Counted from the first letter of the stretch, positions 50,262-58,751 are shown. The stretch: 64,000 nucleotides of DNA from Novosphingobium piscinae (GCF_014230355.1 NZ_JACLAX010000009.1:100216-164215); one strand, 5' to 3'. Made by a program: numbers and translations. The notes: a model not told the origin generated them from the sequence alone.

Positions 50262-51035
50262 ATGCCACATCGGCCCTACATCGTCGGAAACTGGAAGATG
50301 AACGGGACCCGCGCCATGCTGGCCGAGGCCCGCGCCATCGACCGGGCGGCCGGACGCTATCCGGATGTCCAGGTCGGGCTGGCGCCCCCGTTCACGCTGG
50401 TCCAGGCGATTGCGTCGGAGGCACAGGCCATCGGCACCGGCGGGCAGGATTGCCACCCCGAGGTCAAGGGGGCGCATACCGGTGACGTGGCGGCTGCCAT
50501 GCTCGCCGATGCCGGAGCGGATTTCGTCATTGTCGGCCATTCCGAGCGTCGCCGCGATCATGGCGAAGGCGATGCCCTGATCAAGGCCAAGGCGGAAGCC
50601 GCGCTGGCGAGCACGCTCGGGGTCATCGTCTGCGTCGGCGAGACGCTGGACGAGCGCGATGCCGGGCAGGCCGAAGCCGTGGTCCAGGCGCAGGTCGCCG
50701 CCTCGCTGCCGTCTGCTGCCCTGGCCGAAGAGGCAGGTATGGCGCGCGTGGCCGTGGCCTACGAACCGGTCTGGGCGATCGGCACCGGCCGGGTCGCGGC
50801 GGTGGACGATGTGATCACCATGCACCGGGCGATTCGCGCGACGCTGATCGCCTGGAGCGCCGAGCTGGGCGACAAGGTCCGCATTCTCTACGGCGGTTCC
50901 GTCAATGCCGATAACGCGCGCGACCTGCTGGCCGCCGAGGGCGTCGGCGGGGCGCTGGTCGGTGGAGCGAGCCTGACCGCGGAGAGCTTCCTCGCAATCG
51001 TCGCTGCCGCCCATTCCGCGCGCAGCGACGACTGA
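50262..51035 (+). CDS. tpiA: Triosephosphate isomerase
   Basis: A 257-aa TIM-barrel enzyme interconverting dihydroxyacetone phosphate and glyceraldehyde-3-phosphate. Active-site segments: YIVGNWKMNGTRAM (Asn, Lys), FVIVGHSERRRDHGEGDALI (catalytic His) and VAVAYEPVWAIGTGRVAAVD (catalytic Glu), with the phosphate-binding ILYGGSVNADNARDLLAAEG and GGALVGGASL. ATG 50262 follows AGGGA. It starts a plus-strand run tpiA-secG-pyrG. Confidence 0.97.
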   Translation: MPHRPYIVGNWKMNGTRAMLAEARAIDRAAGRYPDVQVGLAPPFTLVQAIASEAQAIGTGGQDCHPEVKGAHTGDVAAAMLADAGADFVIVGHSERRRDHGEGDALIKAKAEAALASTLGVIVCVGETLDERDAGQAEAVVQAQVAASLPSAALAEEAGMARVAVAYEPVWAIGTGRVAAVDDVITMHRAIRATLIAWSAELGDKVRILYGGSVNADNARDLLAAEGVGGALVGGASLTAESFLAIVAAAHSARSDD

Positions 51036-51194
51036 GGCGACCCCCAGGCCAGGCGTCGCACGGTCCTTGGCGCCCAGCGACGAAGTGTTCGCCGGGCTGC
51101 GGGAGCCGTTTCGTAATCGGCTCCATGCCTTGCCAGCGGGCTCCCGCACGCCTAGATGGCGCTCAACTTTCCCTCCGGACAACGAGTTTTGCCC

Positions 51195-51530
51195 GTGTTC
51201 ATCTTTATCATGGTCGTCCAGGCGATCGTCGCGGCCCTGTTGGTCGGCGTCATCCTGATGCAGAAGTCCGAAGGCGGCGGCCTCGGCACCGGCGGCAGCC
51301 CCACCGGCTTCATGTCGGCGCGCGGCGCTGCCGATTTTCTGAGCCGGACCACCTCGATCCTTGCCACGGTGTTCGTCGTCCTGTCGATCGTGCTGGCGGC
51401 GATGGCGGCCGGCGCCGGCAATGGTCGTGCGATTGACACCTCGCTCAAGCGTGACGTGGCGCCGGTTCAGGCCCCGGTCGATCCGCTGGCTCCGGCCGCG
51501 GGCGCCCAACCGGCTCCTCAGGCCACCTGA
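51195..51530 (+). CDS. secG: Preprotein translocase subunit SecG
   Basis: A ~111-aa subunit that assists SecYE in protein export. Two membrane helices (VFIFIMVVQAIVAALLVGVI and TSILATVFVVLSIVLAAMAA) flank the conserved cytoplasmic loop LMQKSEGGGLGTGGSPTGFM, then SARGAADFL. The C-terminus is an Ala/Pro tail. GTG 51195 is chosen because family members begin at the first helix; ATG 51156 would add 13 residues. It lies 159 bp after tpiA. Confidence 0.92.
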   Translation: MFIFIMVVQAIVAALLVGVILMQKSEGGGLGTGGSPTGFMSARGAADFLSRTTSILATVFVVLSIVLAAMAAGAGNGRAIDTSLKRDVAPVQAPVDPLAPAAGAQPAPQAT

Positions 51531-51535
51531 GCACC

Positions 51536-51616
51536 GCGCCGGGATGGTGTCCCGGCGCCGATTTCGTCCCTGGTTTCCTTCCGAAGGGCGGCGTGCGGCC
51601 TCTTGCTCCGCACGCC
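51536..51616 (+). terminator. Two hairpins after secG (probable terminator)
   Basis: Hairpin 1: 9-bp stem gcgccggga / tcccggcgc (51536-51558) with a 5-nt loop, followed by CGATTTCGT. Hairpin 2: ggcgtgcgg / ccgcacgcc (51590-51616) with a 9-nt loop. Neither has a clean T-run. They may end the tpiA-secG transcript or act as attenuator of pyrG. Confidence 0.5.
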
Positions 51617-51714
51617 CGCGGGATATGGCTGGTCGCGGCAGCTGTGGATTAGCTCCACATCCTGGCGCCTTGGCCTTGCCCTGCGCCCCTCGCAGCATTT
51701 AAGGCCCGACTCCC

Positions 51715-53346
51715 ATGGCGCGGTACATCTTCATCACCGGCGGCGTGGTTTCCTCGCTCGGCAAAGGTCTTATGGCGGCAAGCCTGGCGGCTTTGCTCCA
51801 GGCCCGTGGGTTCCGGGTGCGGATCCGCAAGTTCGATCCCTATCTCAACGTCGATCCGGGGACGATGAGCCCCTACCAGCACGGCGAGGTCTTCGTGACC
51901 GACGACGGCGCCGAGACCGACCTTGACCTCGGGCATTACGAGCGGTTCACCGGCGTGTCGGCGCGCCAGTCGGACAACATCACGTCGGGCCGGATCTACC
52001 AGCAGATCATCGCCAAAGAGCGCCGCGGCGATTACCTCGGCGCAACCGTGCAGGTCATCCCCCACGTGACCGACGCGATCAAGTCCTTCGCCCAGGATGC
52101 GACCGACGATCTGGACTTCGTGCTGTGCGAGATCGGCGGGACCGTCGGCGATATCGAAAGCCTTCCGTTCATCGAGGCGCTGCGCCAGCTGCGCAACGAA
52201 CTGGGGCGCGAACAGACCTGCTCGGTCCATGTCACCCTGGTGCCCTACATCGCCGCCGCCGGTGAGCTGAAGACCAAGCCGACCCAGCATTCGGTGCGCG
52301 AGCTGACCAGTCTCGGGGTCCAGCCCGACCTGCTGCTATGCCGCTGCGAGAAGCCGCTCCCGGCGAGCGAGCGTGCAAAGATCGCGCTGTTCTGCAATGT
52401 CCGGACCGAGGCGGTGATCCCGGCGCTCGATGCATCAAGCATCTATGCCGTGCCCCTGCAGTACCACCAGGAAGGGCTCGACGCCGAGGTGCTGCGTCAT
52501 TTCGGGCTGACCGCGCCTGCGCCGGATCTGTCGCGCTGGCATGATATCGTCGACCGCTATCAGAACCCTGAGGGTGAGGTGACGATCGGTGTGGTCGGCA
52601 AGTATGTCGGCCTGCAGGATGCCTACAAGTCGCTCAACGAGGCGCTCGTCCACGGGGGAATGGCGCACCGCGTCAAGGTCAACATCAAGTGGCTCGATGC
52701 CGAGGTGTTCGAGCAGGACGACGAGACCATCGCCGCCCACCTCGAGCCGATGCACGGTATTCTGGTGCCCGGCGGCTTTGGCGAGCGCGGCACCGAAGGC
52801 AAGATTGCCAGCGTGCGCTTCGCTCGGGAACGCAAGGTGCCGTTCTTCGGGATCTGCCTGGGAATGCAGATGGCCTGCATCGAAGGGGCCCGCAACACCG
52901 CGGGGATTGCCGGAGCATCCTCGACCGAGTTCGGCCCGACCGGCGAACCGGTGGTAGGCATCATTACCGAATGGATGACCCAGGAGGGCCTGCAGACCCG
53001 CGCCGAGGGCGGTGATCTGGGCGGCACCATGCGGCTTGGCGCCTATCCCGCCAAGCTGGCGGGCAACAGTCACGTCGCGGCGATCTATGGCGCCGAGGAG
53101 ATCAGCGAGCGTCATCGCCACCGCTATGAGGTCAATTGCGCCTATCGGGACGCACTCGAACAGGGTGGACTGGTCTTCTCGGGTATGTCGCCGGATGGGC
53201 TGCTGCCCGAGATTGTCGAGCGCCCGGACCACCCCTGGTTTGTGGGTGTACAGTTCCACCCGGAACTGAAGAGCCGTCCCTTCGCCCCGCATCCGCTGTT
53301 CAGCGGCTTCATCGGCGCGGCGTTGCAACAGGCGCGACTCGTCTGA
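51715..53346 (+). CDS. pyrG: CTP synthase
   Basis: A 543-aa enzyme that aminates UTP to CTP with glutamine. The synthetase domain (~1-270) starts [20 protein letters not shown] (ATP site) and has [20 protein letters not shown] and [20 protein letters not shown]. The amidotransferase domain has catalytic C381 in [18 protein letters not shown] and the His-Glu pair in [19 protein letters not shown]. Length is standard. In many proteobacteria eno follows pyrG; here it does not. No T-rich terminator follows directly. Confidence 0.98.
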   Translation: MARYIFITGGVVSSLGKGLMAASLAALLQARGFRVRIRKFDPYLNVDPGTMSPYQHGEVFVTDDGAETDLDLGHYERFTGVSARQSDNITSGRIYQQIIAKERRGDYLGATVQVIPHVTDAIKSFAQDATDDLDFVLCEIGGTVGDIESLPFIEALRQLRNELGREQTCSVHVTLVPYIAAAGELKTKPTQHSVRELTSLGVQPDLLLCRCEKPLPASERAKIALFCNVRTEAVIPALDASSIYAVPLQYHQEGLDAEVLRHFGLTAPAPDLSRWHDIVDRYQNPEGEVTIGVVGKYVGLQDAYKSLNEALVHGGMAHRVKVNIKWLDAEVFEQDDETIAAHLEPMHGILVPGGFGERGTEGKIASVRFARERKVPFFGICLGMQMACIEGARNTAGIAGASSTEFGPTGEPVVGIITEWMTQEGLQTRAEGGDLGGTMRLGAYPAKLAGNSHVAAIYGAEEISERHRHRYEVNCAYRDALEQGGLVFSGMSPDGLLPEIVERPDHPWFVGVQFHPELKSRPFAPHPLFSGFIGAALQQARLV

Positions 53347-53918
53347 ACGGACTTCCTGGGCACCTCTTCAGGCCGTCCCCTTGTCCCATTACGCACTTTG
53401 ACGATTTTCTACCCGATCCGGGAAATGGTAGCCCGCGGGTGGGAGCGCGGCGGCGCTTTTGGCTAGGCCGCTCCACCCCAGCGCTTGTAAAAAAAAGGGC
53501 AGATGCTGCGAAGGGGCTTGCCAAATGAAATCGATAGCGATTACCCCTCCGACCTGACGGGAAGAGGTATGCATTCGATTATTCTACGCAAGCGAGAAAG
53601 CGATCAACGATAGGTTCCGACGGGCGCAAGACCAGAGCGGAGCGGGGGCACACTAAGATATTCGGCCGCGGTAGTATTGCGAAATGCTGCCGAGTTGCCA
53701 GGGCTTGTCCCGCGATTGATCGTCTTTTGCGACCCGGACGATCATGATGGGACGAGGCGGCGCATCAGCGTCGCGGGGGTGGGTCATCCCAGATCCACCC
53801 CCAACATGTTTTCCATTTGACCATCGAGGCAGGAGCGAAGGCCCGGCTTGGCGGCGATAGGGCCGACAAGCCGAGCACTAAGCCTACGTTGACCGCTTGC
53901 GCCGGGTTCGCCCCTAGG
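53347..53918. other. 572-bp gap between convergent pyrG and the small heat-shock gene
   Basis: No credible long gene. Visible items: a run of eight A at 53489-53496 next to a small gcag/ctgc hairpin, which on the minus strand reads as hairpin plus T-run (a weak minus-strand terminator); a possible 14-codon frame at 53569-53613; and a hairpin with an 8-bp stem (gggggtgg / ccaccccc, 53775-53802). GC content is visibly lower than in the flanking genes between 53480 and 53720. It could hold a small RNA, but nothing fixes one. Confidence 0.4.
53569..53613 (+). CDS. Possible 14-aa small ORF (speculative)
   Basis: ATG 53569 is preceded by a good GGGAAGAGG ribosome site at 4-5 bp and opens MHSIILRKRESDQR before TAG. 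It lies alone in the pyrG/hsp20 gap. The ribosome site is the only positive sign; codon use cannot be judged in 14 codons and chance occurrence is likely. Confidence 0.15.
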   Translation: MHSIILRKRESDQR

Positions 53919-54395
53919 TCAGGCGGCCTGATCGCGACTGGCGGCAGGAATGTCCACCACGCTCAGAGACTTCTGGGTGCCGATGGCCACCTTTTTCGGC
54001 TTCATCGCTTCAGGCACCTCGCGGACAAGATCGATCACCAGCAGTCCGTCTTCGAGATTGGCATTTTCGACGCGCACGAAGTCGGCCAATTCGAAGCGGC
54101 GCTCGAACGCGCGCTGGGCAATGCCGAGGTGGAGGAACTGGCCGTTGGCCTGGCTATCCTCGTTCTTGCGTCCCTGCACGATAAGCAGGTTCTGCTGCGC
54201 GGTAATGTCGAGGTCGGCCGGCTTGAACCCAGCGACCGCCAGGGTGATGCGATAGGCGTCCTCACCGCGCCGTTCGATGTTGAAGGGCGGATAGTTCTCA
54301 CTCGCGCCATTGCGCGAGGCATTCTCCAGCAGATCGAACAGGCGATCAAAACCGACGGTGCTGCGGCGGTAAGGGGTGAAATCGAAACGGGTCAT
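53919..54395 (-). CDS. Small heat-shock protein, Hsp20/IbpA family
   Basis: A 158-aa alpha-crystallin chaperone that holds unfolding proteins during heat stress. N-terminus MTRFDFTPYRRSTVGFDRLF and DLLENASRN match the IbpA/HspQ group; the alpha-crystallin domain (~35-125) has YPPFNIERRGEDAYRITLAV, FKPADLDITAQQNLLIVQGR and the C-terminal strand ANLEDGLLVIDLVREVPEAM; the tail carries an IxI/V-type motif region. ATG 54395 is fixed by a GAGGA ribosome site embedded in a probable RNA thermometer. It is a single-gene unit. Confidence 0.94.
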   Translation of the reverse strand: MTRFDFTPYRRSTVGFDRLFDLLENASRNGASENYPPFNIERRGEDAYRITLAVAGFKPADLDITAQQNLLIVQGRKNEDSQANGQFLHLGIAQRAFERRFELADFVRVENANLEDGLLVIDLVREVPEAMKPKKVAIGTQKSLSVVDIPAASRDQAA

Positions 54396-54490
54396 GGCAA
54401 AAATCCTCATCTGAGCAATTTCAGGACCGACGGGACCCCGACGGGCATCCCGGCAGCGTGTCATGGCCGGGCTCGGCCCATGACACGATC
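54396..54490 (-). promoter_or_regulatory. ROSE-type RNA thermometer in the hsp20 leader (candidate)
   Basis: On the minus strand the last leader hairpin is AAAUUGCU, loop CAGAUG, then AGGAUUU, so the conserved UUGCU of ROSE elements faces the AGGA ribosome site (54404-54407) with flanking A-U pairs. Upstream lies a strong 10-bp stem (cgtgtcatgg 54457-54466 / ccatgacacg 54478-54487). ROSE elements repress small heat-shock genes at low temperature in alphaproteobacteria and have exactly this multi-hairpin layout. Confidence 0.75.
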
Positions 54491-54613
54491 GGTGAGATAT
54501 GATAGCCGCGACGGCTTTCAAGGGCTGGTTGCCGGATGGCCGTGCGGATCAGTTGCAGCAGGCGTGAACGCACGCTTGGCGCGGCCCCGCATGGTGAACA
54601 ACAAGGATCGATC

Positions 54614-54871
54614 ATGGCGAAAGTTGAGATCTATACCCAGTGGGGCTGCCCCTATTGCACCCGGGCCAAGGCACTGCTCGACGCTAAGGGGGTCGCCTAT
54701 ACCGAGTATGACGTGACGATGGACACGGCCAAACGTACCGAGATGGCCGCGCGCAATCCCGGTGCGCGGACGGTGCCGCAGGTGTTTATCGATGATGTCG
54801 CCTATGGCGGATGCGACGATATCCACGCGCTCGACCGTGCCGGATCGCTCGACGCGGCGCTGGGAGTCTGA
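54614..54871 (+). CDS. grxC: Glutaredoxin 3
   Basis: An 85-aa thiol oxidoreductase reduced by glutathione. The active site CPYC is at residues 12-15 (YTQWGCPYCTRAKALLDAKG); later TVPQVFIDDVAYGGCDDIHA carries the cis-Pro and glutathione-binding residues. ATG 54614 has an AAGGA ribosome site. It is followed within 4 bp by the hydrolase gene, a cluster common in alphaproteobacteria. Confidence 0.95.
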   Translation: MAKVEIYTQWGCPYCTRAKALLDAKGVAYTEYDVTMDTAKRTEMAARNPGARTVPQVFIDDVAYGGCDDIHALDRAGSLDAALGV

Positions 54872-54875
54872 ACGC

Positions 54876-55694
54876 TTGGTGCGCGTTGGCCTGCTGCAGA
54901 TGACCAGCGGGATCGATCCCGCTGCCAATGGCCGCACGATCGTGGCAGCGATCGAGCAGGCCGCGCGCGAGGGCGCGGCCATGCTGTTCACTCCGGAGAT
55001 GTCCGGCCTGGTCGATCGTGACCGTCAGCGTGCTGCCAAGTCCATCACGACCGAGGCGGATGACCCGGTGCTGGCCGTGGTCTGCGAGGCGGCGGCACGG
55101 ACGGGGCTGTGGGTGGCGCTGGGTTCGCTGGCGGTGCGCGGGACCGGTCCGCGATATGCCAATCGGGCCTTCGTGATCGACGGCACCGGGGTGATCCGTG
55201 CGCGCTACGACAAGCTCCACATGTTCGACGTCGATCTGGCGACGGGTGAATCGTGGCGCGAATCGAACGCCTATGCTCCCGGCGAGGCGGTGACCGTGGT
55301 GCCCGATACGCCGGTCGGCCGGCTCGGTCTGGCGATCTGCTACGACATCCGCTTTCCCGCCCTGTTCGAGGCGCTCGGCCGCGAGGCTTGCGATGCCATC
55401 GCCATCCCCGCGGCCTTCACCGTTCCGACCGGGCGCGATCACTGGCATGTGTTGCAGCGGGCCCGCGCGATCGAGGCGAGCGCCTTCGTCCTCTCGGCCG
55501 CCCAGGTCGGGCAGCACGCCGATGGTCGATCCACCTATGGCCATAGCCTGGCAATCGATCCCTGGGGCGAGGTGCTGATGGACCTTGGCGGCGAGCACGC
55601 CGGATTGGGGCTGGTGGATCTCGATCCGACCCGAATCGCGACGGTACGTGCCCAATTGCCCAGTCTTGCCAATCGCCGCCCAGTTCCCAATTAA
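54876..55694 (+). CDS. Carbon-nitrogen hydrolase (nitrilase superfamily, Nit1-like)
   Basis: A ~272-aa enzyme of the nitrilase fold. The triad is visible: Glu in AMLFTPEMSGLVDRD, Lys in ARYDKLHMFDVDL and Cys in LGLAICYDIRFPALFEAL. Bacterial relatives in this branch act as deaminated-glutathione or omega-amidases, which fits its position after grxC, but the substrate is inferred. The start is TTG 54876 or GTG 54879 (LVRVGLLQMTSG); the GGGAG site at 54862-54866 fits the TTG slightly better. DUF1178 follows 9 bp later. Confidence 0.88.
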   Translation: MVRVGLLQMTSGIDPAANGRTIVAAIEQAAREGAAMLFTPEMSGLVDRDRQRAAKSITTEADDPVLAVVCEAAARTGLWVALGSLAVRGTGPRYANRAFVIDGTGVIRARYDKLHMFDVDLATGESWRESNAYAPGEAVTVVPDTPVGRLGLAICYDIRFPALFEALGREACDAIAIPAAFTVPTGRDHWHVLQRARAIEASAFVLSAAQVGQHADGRSTYGHSLAIDPWGEVLMDLGGEHAGLGLVDLDPTRIATVRAQLPSLANRRPVPN

Positions 55695-55703
55695 GGCGGC
55701 ACC

Positions 55704-56192
55704 ATGATTGTGTTCGATCTTGAATGCCGTGCCGCCGGTCACCGCTTCGAGGGCTGGTTCAGTACGAATGACGATTACGAGCGGCAGCGCGCAGCGGGAA
55801 TGCTGTCGTGCCCCGTGTGCGGCGCTGACGATGTAGCCAAGGCGGTGATGGCGCCGAACGTGGGGCGCAAGGGCAACCAGTTGCCCGAACCCGCCCGCGC
55901 GACGCCGCAGGCCTCCGCGCCCATTCCGGTCGCCTCCTCCGTCCCGCCGTTGCCGCCCGAAGCCGTGGCCATGCTCCGCGCGGTTGCTCTGGCTCAGGCC
56001 GAGGCGATCAAATCATCGCGCTGGGTTGGCGACCGGTTCGCCGATCAGGCCCGGGCCATGCACTATGGCGAACGCGATCATGAGCCGATCCATGGCCAAG
56101 CCACCCCGGCCGAGGCGCGCGAGCTAATCGAGGAGGGGGTTCCGGTGGCTCCGCTGCTGATCCCGGTGGTCCCGCCCGATCAAGCCAACTAA
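55704..56192 (+). CDS. DUF1178 family protein with zinc-ribbon N-terminus
   Basis: A 162-aa protein of unknown function. The N-terminus MIVFDLECRAAGHRFEGWFS and the cysteines in GMLSCPVCGADDVAKAVMAP form a small zinc-ribbon-like unit (Cys8, then CPVC). A Pro/Ala linker follows, then a helical C-terminal half (DRFADQARAMHYGERDHEPI, then ATPAEARELIEEGVPVAPLL) typical of DUF1178. It is the third gene of the grxC-hydrolase-DUF1178 cluster, a conserved alphaproteobacterial arrangement. Confidence 0.88.
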   Translation: MIVFDLECRAAGHRFEGWFSTNDDYERQRAAGMLSCPVCGADDVAKAVMAPNVGRKGNQLPEPARATPQASAPIPVASSVPPLPPEAVAMLRAVALAQAEAIKSSRWVGDRFADQARAMHYGERDHEPIHGQATPAEARELIEEGVPVAPLLIPVVPPDQAN

Positions 56193-56231
56193 CCGGCAGG
56201 CCAACTAACCGGCGGGCCAACCAACCGGCGG
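56184..56231 (+). repeat. Three tandem copies of a 16-bp repeat
   Basis: Units gccaactaaccggcag (56184-56199), gccaactaaccggcgg (56200-56215) and gccaaccaaccggcgg (56216-56231) span the DUF1178 stop codon; the TAA stop itself lies in the first unit, and the second unit repeats an in-register-shifted TAA. They lie 53 bp upstream of the tRNA gene. Confidence 0.85.
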
Positions 56232-56284
56232 CGCGCAATCCGCTGCGTTGCCATGGTCACCCGCAACCCCTAAGAGAACCGCGG

Positions 56285-56361
56285 GCGCCCGTAGCTCAGC
56301 AGGATAGAGCACAAGATTCCTAATCTTGGGGCCGTGGGTTCGAATCCCGCCGGGCGCACCA
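56285..56361 (+). tRNA. tRNA-Arg (anticodon CCU)
   Basis: A complete 77-nt cloverleaf with the CCA end encoded. Acceptor stem GCGCCCG / CGGGCGC, D arm GCTC..GAGC, anticodon stem CAAGA / TCTTG with loop TTCCTAA (anticodon CCT, reading AGG), T arm with GGTTCGAATCC. tRNA genes are frequent integration sites of prophages, and phage genes begin less than 1 kb downstream. Confidence 0.96.
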
Positions 56362-56486
56362 CGTTTTCCGCCGTTTCTATGCAGCTTGGGGGACGAATCT
56401 ATACTCGCCCGGCGCAATTGAAATCACCGTACAATCACGCGGCGCTCGAGGATGGGCGGCTGCTCCACTTCGCGATATGGGGCGCA

Positions 56487-56708
56487 ATGACCTTCAAGGA
56501 ATATCTCAGCCAGCGTAGAAGCACTCACACGCCGCAAGGTGATTTTGTGAGGGACGCCCTCTCCGACAAGGACCTTCCGAACGTCACCAGTTGGGCGGAA
56601 CTGAGGGCTTACCTCACGAGAAAATCAAAGATGCGCGGGAATGATGACTTGCTCGACGCAGCCCACTCAGTTTGGGCGGCCTATCGTGCGAAGCTGGCTC
56701 GGGCATAG
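56487..56708 (+). CDS. YozE/SAM-like small protein
   Basis: A 73-aa protein: MTFKEYLSQRRSTHTPQGDF, VRDALSDKDLPNVTSWAELR, then AYLTRK and a final helix LDAAHSVWAAYRAKLARA. The spacing F-xx-YL, DF..DA..D..LP, W-x-E-xx-YL, W-xx-Y matches the small YozE-type sterile-alpha-motif fold found in Firmicutes and in phages; this is a pattern match only. Function is unknown. It lies alone 125 bp after tRNA-Arg and may belong to the integrated element. Confidence 0.5.
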   Translation: MTFKEYLSQRRSTHTPQGDFVRDALSDKDLPNVTSWAELRAYLTRKSKMRGNDDLLDAAHSVWAAYRAKLARA

Positions 56709-57161
56709 CCTTTGCGCCGTGGCTCGGTAAGCCGCGCGATTCCGTCATTTCCGGACCTTCAAACTGAGGGGAGTTCGAGGGCCCATTCGCTCAGTTTCCT
56801 CAGTCAGTTTGACCGATGCCAGGCGAGGCGATTTGAGGGCCTAGGAGGGCATGGGAAGAGGTGAGGGCTGGTCGTGCCCATCTCGCCCCCGGATCGACGC
56901 TGCGAGCCCCATCTCTGCCAACCTGGCGCCCCCTCCTGAGGAAATCGCGGGTCCTACCTTTGGGGGGTCGGCAAGGTGAAGCGCTTCGGGACCCCGTTTT
57001 TGATGCCAGGGGGCGGTTTGCGGCAATCGCTCAGTTCGAAGTCTCAGTTCGCGGGCATGAAAAGGCGGCGGGACTGCACTGGCCCCGCCGCCTCACCCCC
57101 GGGCCCCAACCCGAGGTAGAGCGACCGCCCATAAGGAAAAGCGGCCGCCCATCTCGTTATG
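56709..57161. other. Non-coding stretch between the YozE-like gene and the phage operon
   Basis: About 450 bp with no supported gene. It holds three copies of a TCAGTTT word (56794-56820 twice, 57030) and a 12-bp direct repeat (cg-a/g-ccgcccat near 57122-57150). A strong hairpin at 57063-57093 ends the phage unit. Any left boundary of the element should lie in this stretch or at the tRNA. Confidence 0.4.
57058..57093 (-). terminator. Terminator of the minus-strand phage unit
   Basis: On the minus strand a 10-bp GC stem (aggcggcggg / cccgccgcct, loop of 11) is followed by TTTT. It lies 69 bp past the stop of the last phage gene. Confidence 0.7.
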
Positions 57162-57836
57162 TCACCCGATGTGCACGGGCGATTCGACATCCATCGCGAG
57201 GCCCGAGCACCGCTCGGCGATGAGGGCCAAGGTGGAGGCGATCTCGGTCGACGCCGGGGCCAAGGTGTTGGGCTTCACCAGCCGGCCGCCCTGGGAGACC
57301 GCAACCTGGAGGACCCGACGGCAATCTTCGGTCACCTCGTACCCGATGCGCAGCGCGCGGCTCACGGTGGCCGCGTCGGCATAGGCGGAGATGAGCGCGT
57401 TGAAGGCCTTGTCCACGCGAGCGCGCACGATCTCGCCCAAGGGCTGGCCCGCTGCGATCACCGACTCCCAAGCGATCATGGTCACGGCGTCCAACTGCGC
57501 TTCGACTTCATGGTGACGGCGCTTGAGTTCCTGCACTGCACTGCGCAGCCCTTCGAACTCGGCCTCGAGCGTGGCGACGCTCTCGACCGCGATCTCGGCC
57601 GTCGAAGTGCTCGGGTCTGCGAGCAGGGCCTCGGCGAGCGCGACGCCTACCGCGCCCTCAGCGGTAAGCTTGGCCTTCGTGGCGACGATTTCGCTCTGCC
57701 GAGCCTGCGCGGCGGCGATGGCGTTCTCGATCCGGGAGAGGTCGGCCTTCGCATCGGCAATGCGCCCAGCGATCGGGCCCAAGTCGAAATCAGCGAATGC
57801 CTGGCGGATGGTTTCGATAGAGGATTTCTTGCTCAT
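57162..57836 (-). CDS. Phage-associated coiled-coil protein, unknown function
   Basis: A 224-aa mostly helical protein. A helical N-terminal half (IADAKADLSRIENAIAAAQA, RQSEIVATKAKLTAEG) and a strong heptad segment at ~85-125 (ESVATLEAEFEGLRSAVQEL, KRRHHEVEAQLDAVT) precede a hydrophobic-patch C-terminus (RVLQVAVSQGGRLVKPNTLA). No family is recognised. It is the last gene of the phage unit, 15 bp after the decoration protein gene; it could be a scaffold or head-completion helper, which is inference from position only. Confidence 0.6.
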   Translation of the reverse strand: MSKKSSIETIRQAFADFDLGPIAGRIADAKADLSRIENAIAAAQARQSEIVATKAKLTAEGAVGVALAEALLADPSTSTAEIAVESVATLEAEFEGLRSAVQELKRRHHEVEAQLDAVTMIAWESVIAAGQPLGEIVRARVDKAFNALISAYADAATVSRALRIGYEVTEDCRRVLQVAVSQGGRLVKPNTLAPASTEIASTLALIAERCSGLAMDVESPVHIG

Positions 57837-57851
57837 TGGTGGTTCCCTTCT

Positions 57852-58205
57852 TCAGCGAAGCTTGATGCCCAGCGCGGCCAAGGCGGAGATTGCCGCGTTG
57901 CGCTGGGGCGTGGTGATGCCGGCGGGCCAGAGCAGCCGGTTGCCGAGGACCTCGGCGGGGCCGGTGCGGAGGCCTGAGGTGGACCGGTTGCCCCCGGTGG
58001 CGTCTGTCGCCTGGCCGAGGATGGCCGCCGCGTTCTGCGACCCGTCCGCCGCCGCCGGGGCAAGGATGGTGAACAGCCCGGAGGCGGAAATCCGGCCGAG
58101 GACGGTGCCCGCGCGGAGGTTCTGGCCGGCGATCAGGACCAGGTTGTCCCGGGCGCCATGGGACAGAAACTCCCAATCGCCGGGGGTGGCGGTCATGATG
58201 GGCAT
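57852..58205 (-). CDS. Phage head decoration protein, lambda gpD-like
   Basis: A 117-aa protein with the segment WEFLSHGARDNLVLIAGQNL, then RAGTVLGRISASGLFTILAP, the conserved GQNL-x-AGTVLG core of the head decoration family (lambda gpD) that trims and stabilises expanded capsids. The rest (AAAILGQATDATGGNRS, then ALGIKLR at the C-terminus) fits. ATG 58205 follows GGGGAAGG and sits 1 bp after the previous stop. The major capsid gene that normally follows is not here. Confidence 0.82.
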   Translation of the reverse strand: MPIMTATPGDWEFLSHGARDNLVLIAGQNLRAGTVLGRISASGLFTILAPAAADGSQNAAAILGQATDATGGNRSTSGLRTGPAEVLGNRLLWPAGITTPQRNAAISALAALGIKLR

Positions 58206-58206
58206 G

Positions 58207-58737
58207 TCAGCCTTCCCCCAGCCCGAAGCGCGCGTTCGCCTGGTCGGCTGCGCGCTTCCATCCGCGGGCGACTGCATCTTGCGGTGCGGCGGCCCCGCCG
58301 TTGCCGGCGTCGATGGTGGAGTTGCGGCTCTGGGCCAGCATTTCCCGCATGAAGGCCCGGTCCTCCGCGTGCCGCGCCTCCTCGGCGAGGAGGGGCGACG
58401 CCGCGGCCTTGATAAGGCGGACCAGCCCCTCGCCGTTCACGCCGGCCAAGTTCTCGTCGGCGAGAAAGCCGAGCGCCACGTCAGCCTTGCCCTGACATTC
58501 GGGGTCGGCGGCGACGGCCTGGGCGACGATCGAGACCCGGGTTGCCTCGAACTCGGCGGCGGCCCCAGCCTGATAGGCCGGAAACCGCGCGGCGATCGTT
58601 TCCATCTGCGCCGCCGACAGGAAAGGCATGAGGTCGCCAGCGTCCATTTCGGCGAGCGCGGTCAGCTTGCCGGTGGTGGTGTTGCGGATAAGCGGTGGCT
58701 CGAAGGCGGAGGCTTTGGCGGTTGCGCGGGTTGCCAT
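58207..58737 (-). CDS. Phage protein with C-terminal GWKRAA-ANA-FGL motif
   Basis: A 176-aa protein starting MATRATAKASAFEPPLIRNT at ATG 58737, with a GAGGGGG ribosome site. It is helical and acidic (ALAEMDAGDLMPFLSAAQME, AEEARHAEDRAFMREMLAQS). The last ~22 residues (DAVARGWKRAADQANARFGL plus GEG) repeat the C-terminus of its upstream neighbour. Similar endings occur in the tails of ClpP-type prohead proteases (from memory), so it may be a scaffold-like fragment of such a protein. No catalytic motif is present. Confidence 0.55.
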   Translation of the reverse strand: MATRATAKASAFEPPLIRNTTTGKLTALAEMDAGDLMPFLSAAQMETIAARFPAYQAGAAAEFEATRVSIVAQAVAADPECQGKADVALGFLADENLAGVNGEGLVRLIKAAASPLLAEEARHAEDRAFMREMLAQSRNSTIDAGNGGAAAPQDAVARGWKRAADQANARFGLGEG

Positions 58738-58751
58738 GGTGCTTCCCCCTC

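Noticed and set aside
53775..53802. An intrinsic terminator of pyrG or hsp20
   Set aside because: The 8-bp hairpin has no T-run on either strand and is more than 100 bp from both genes; it is kept only as a hairpin within the gap.
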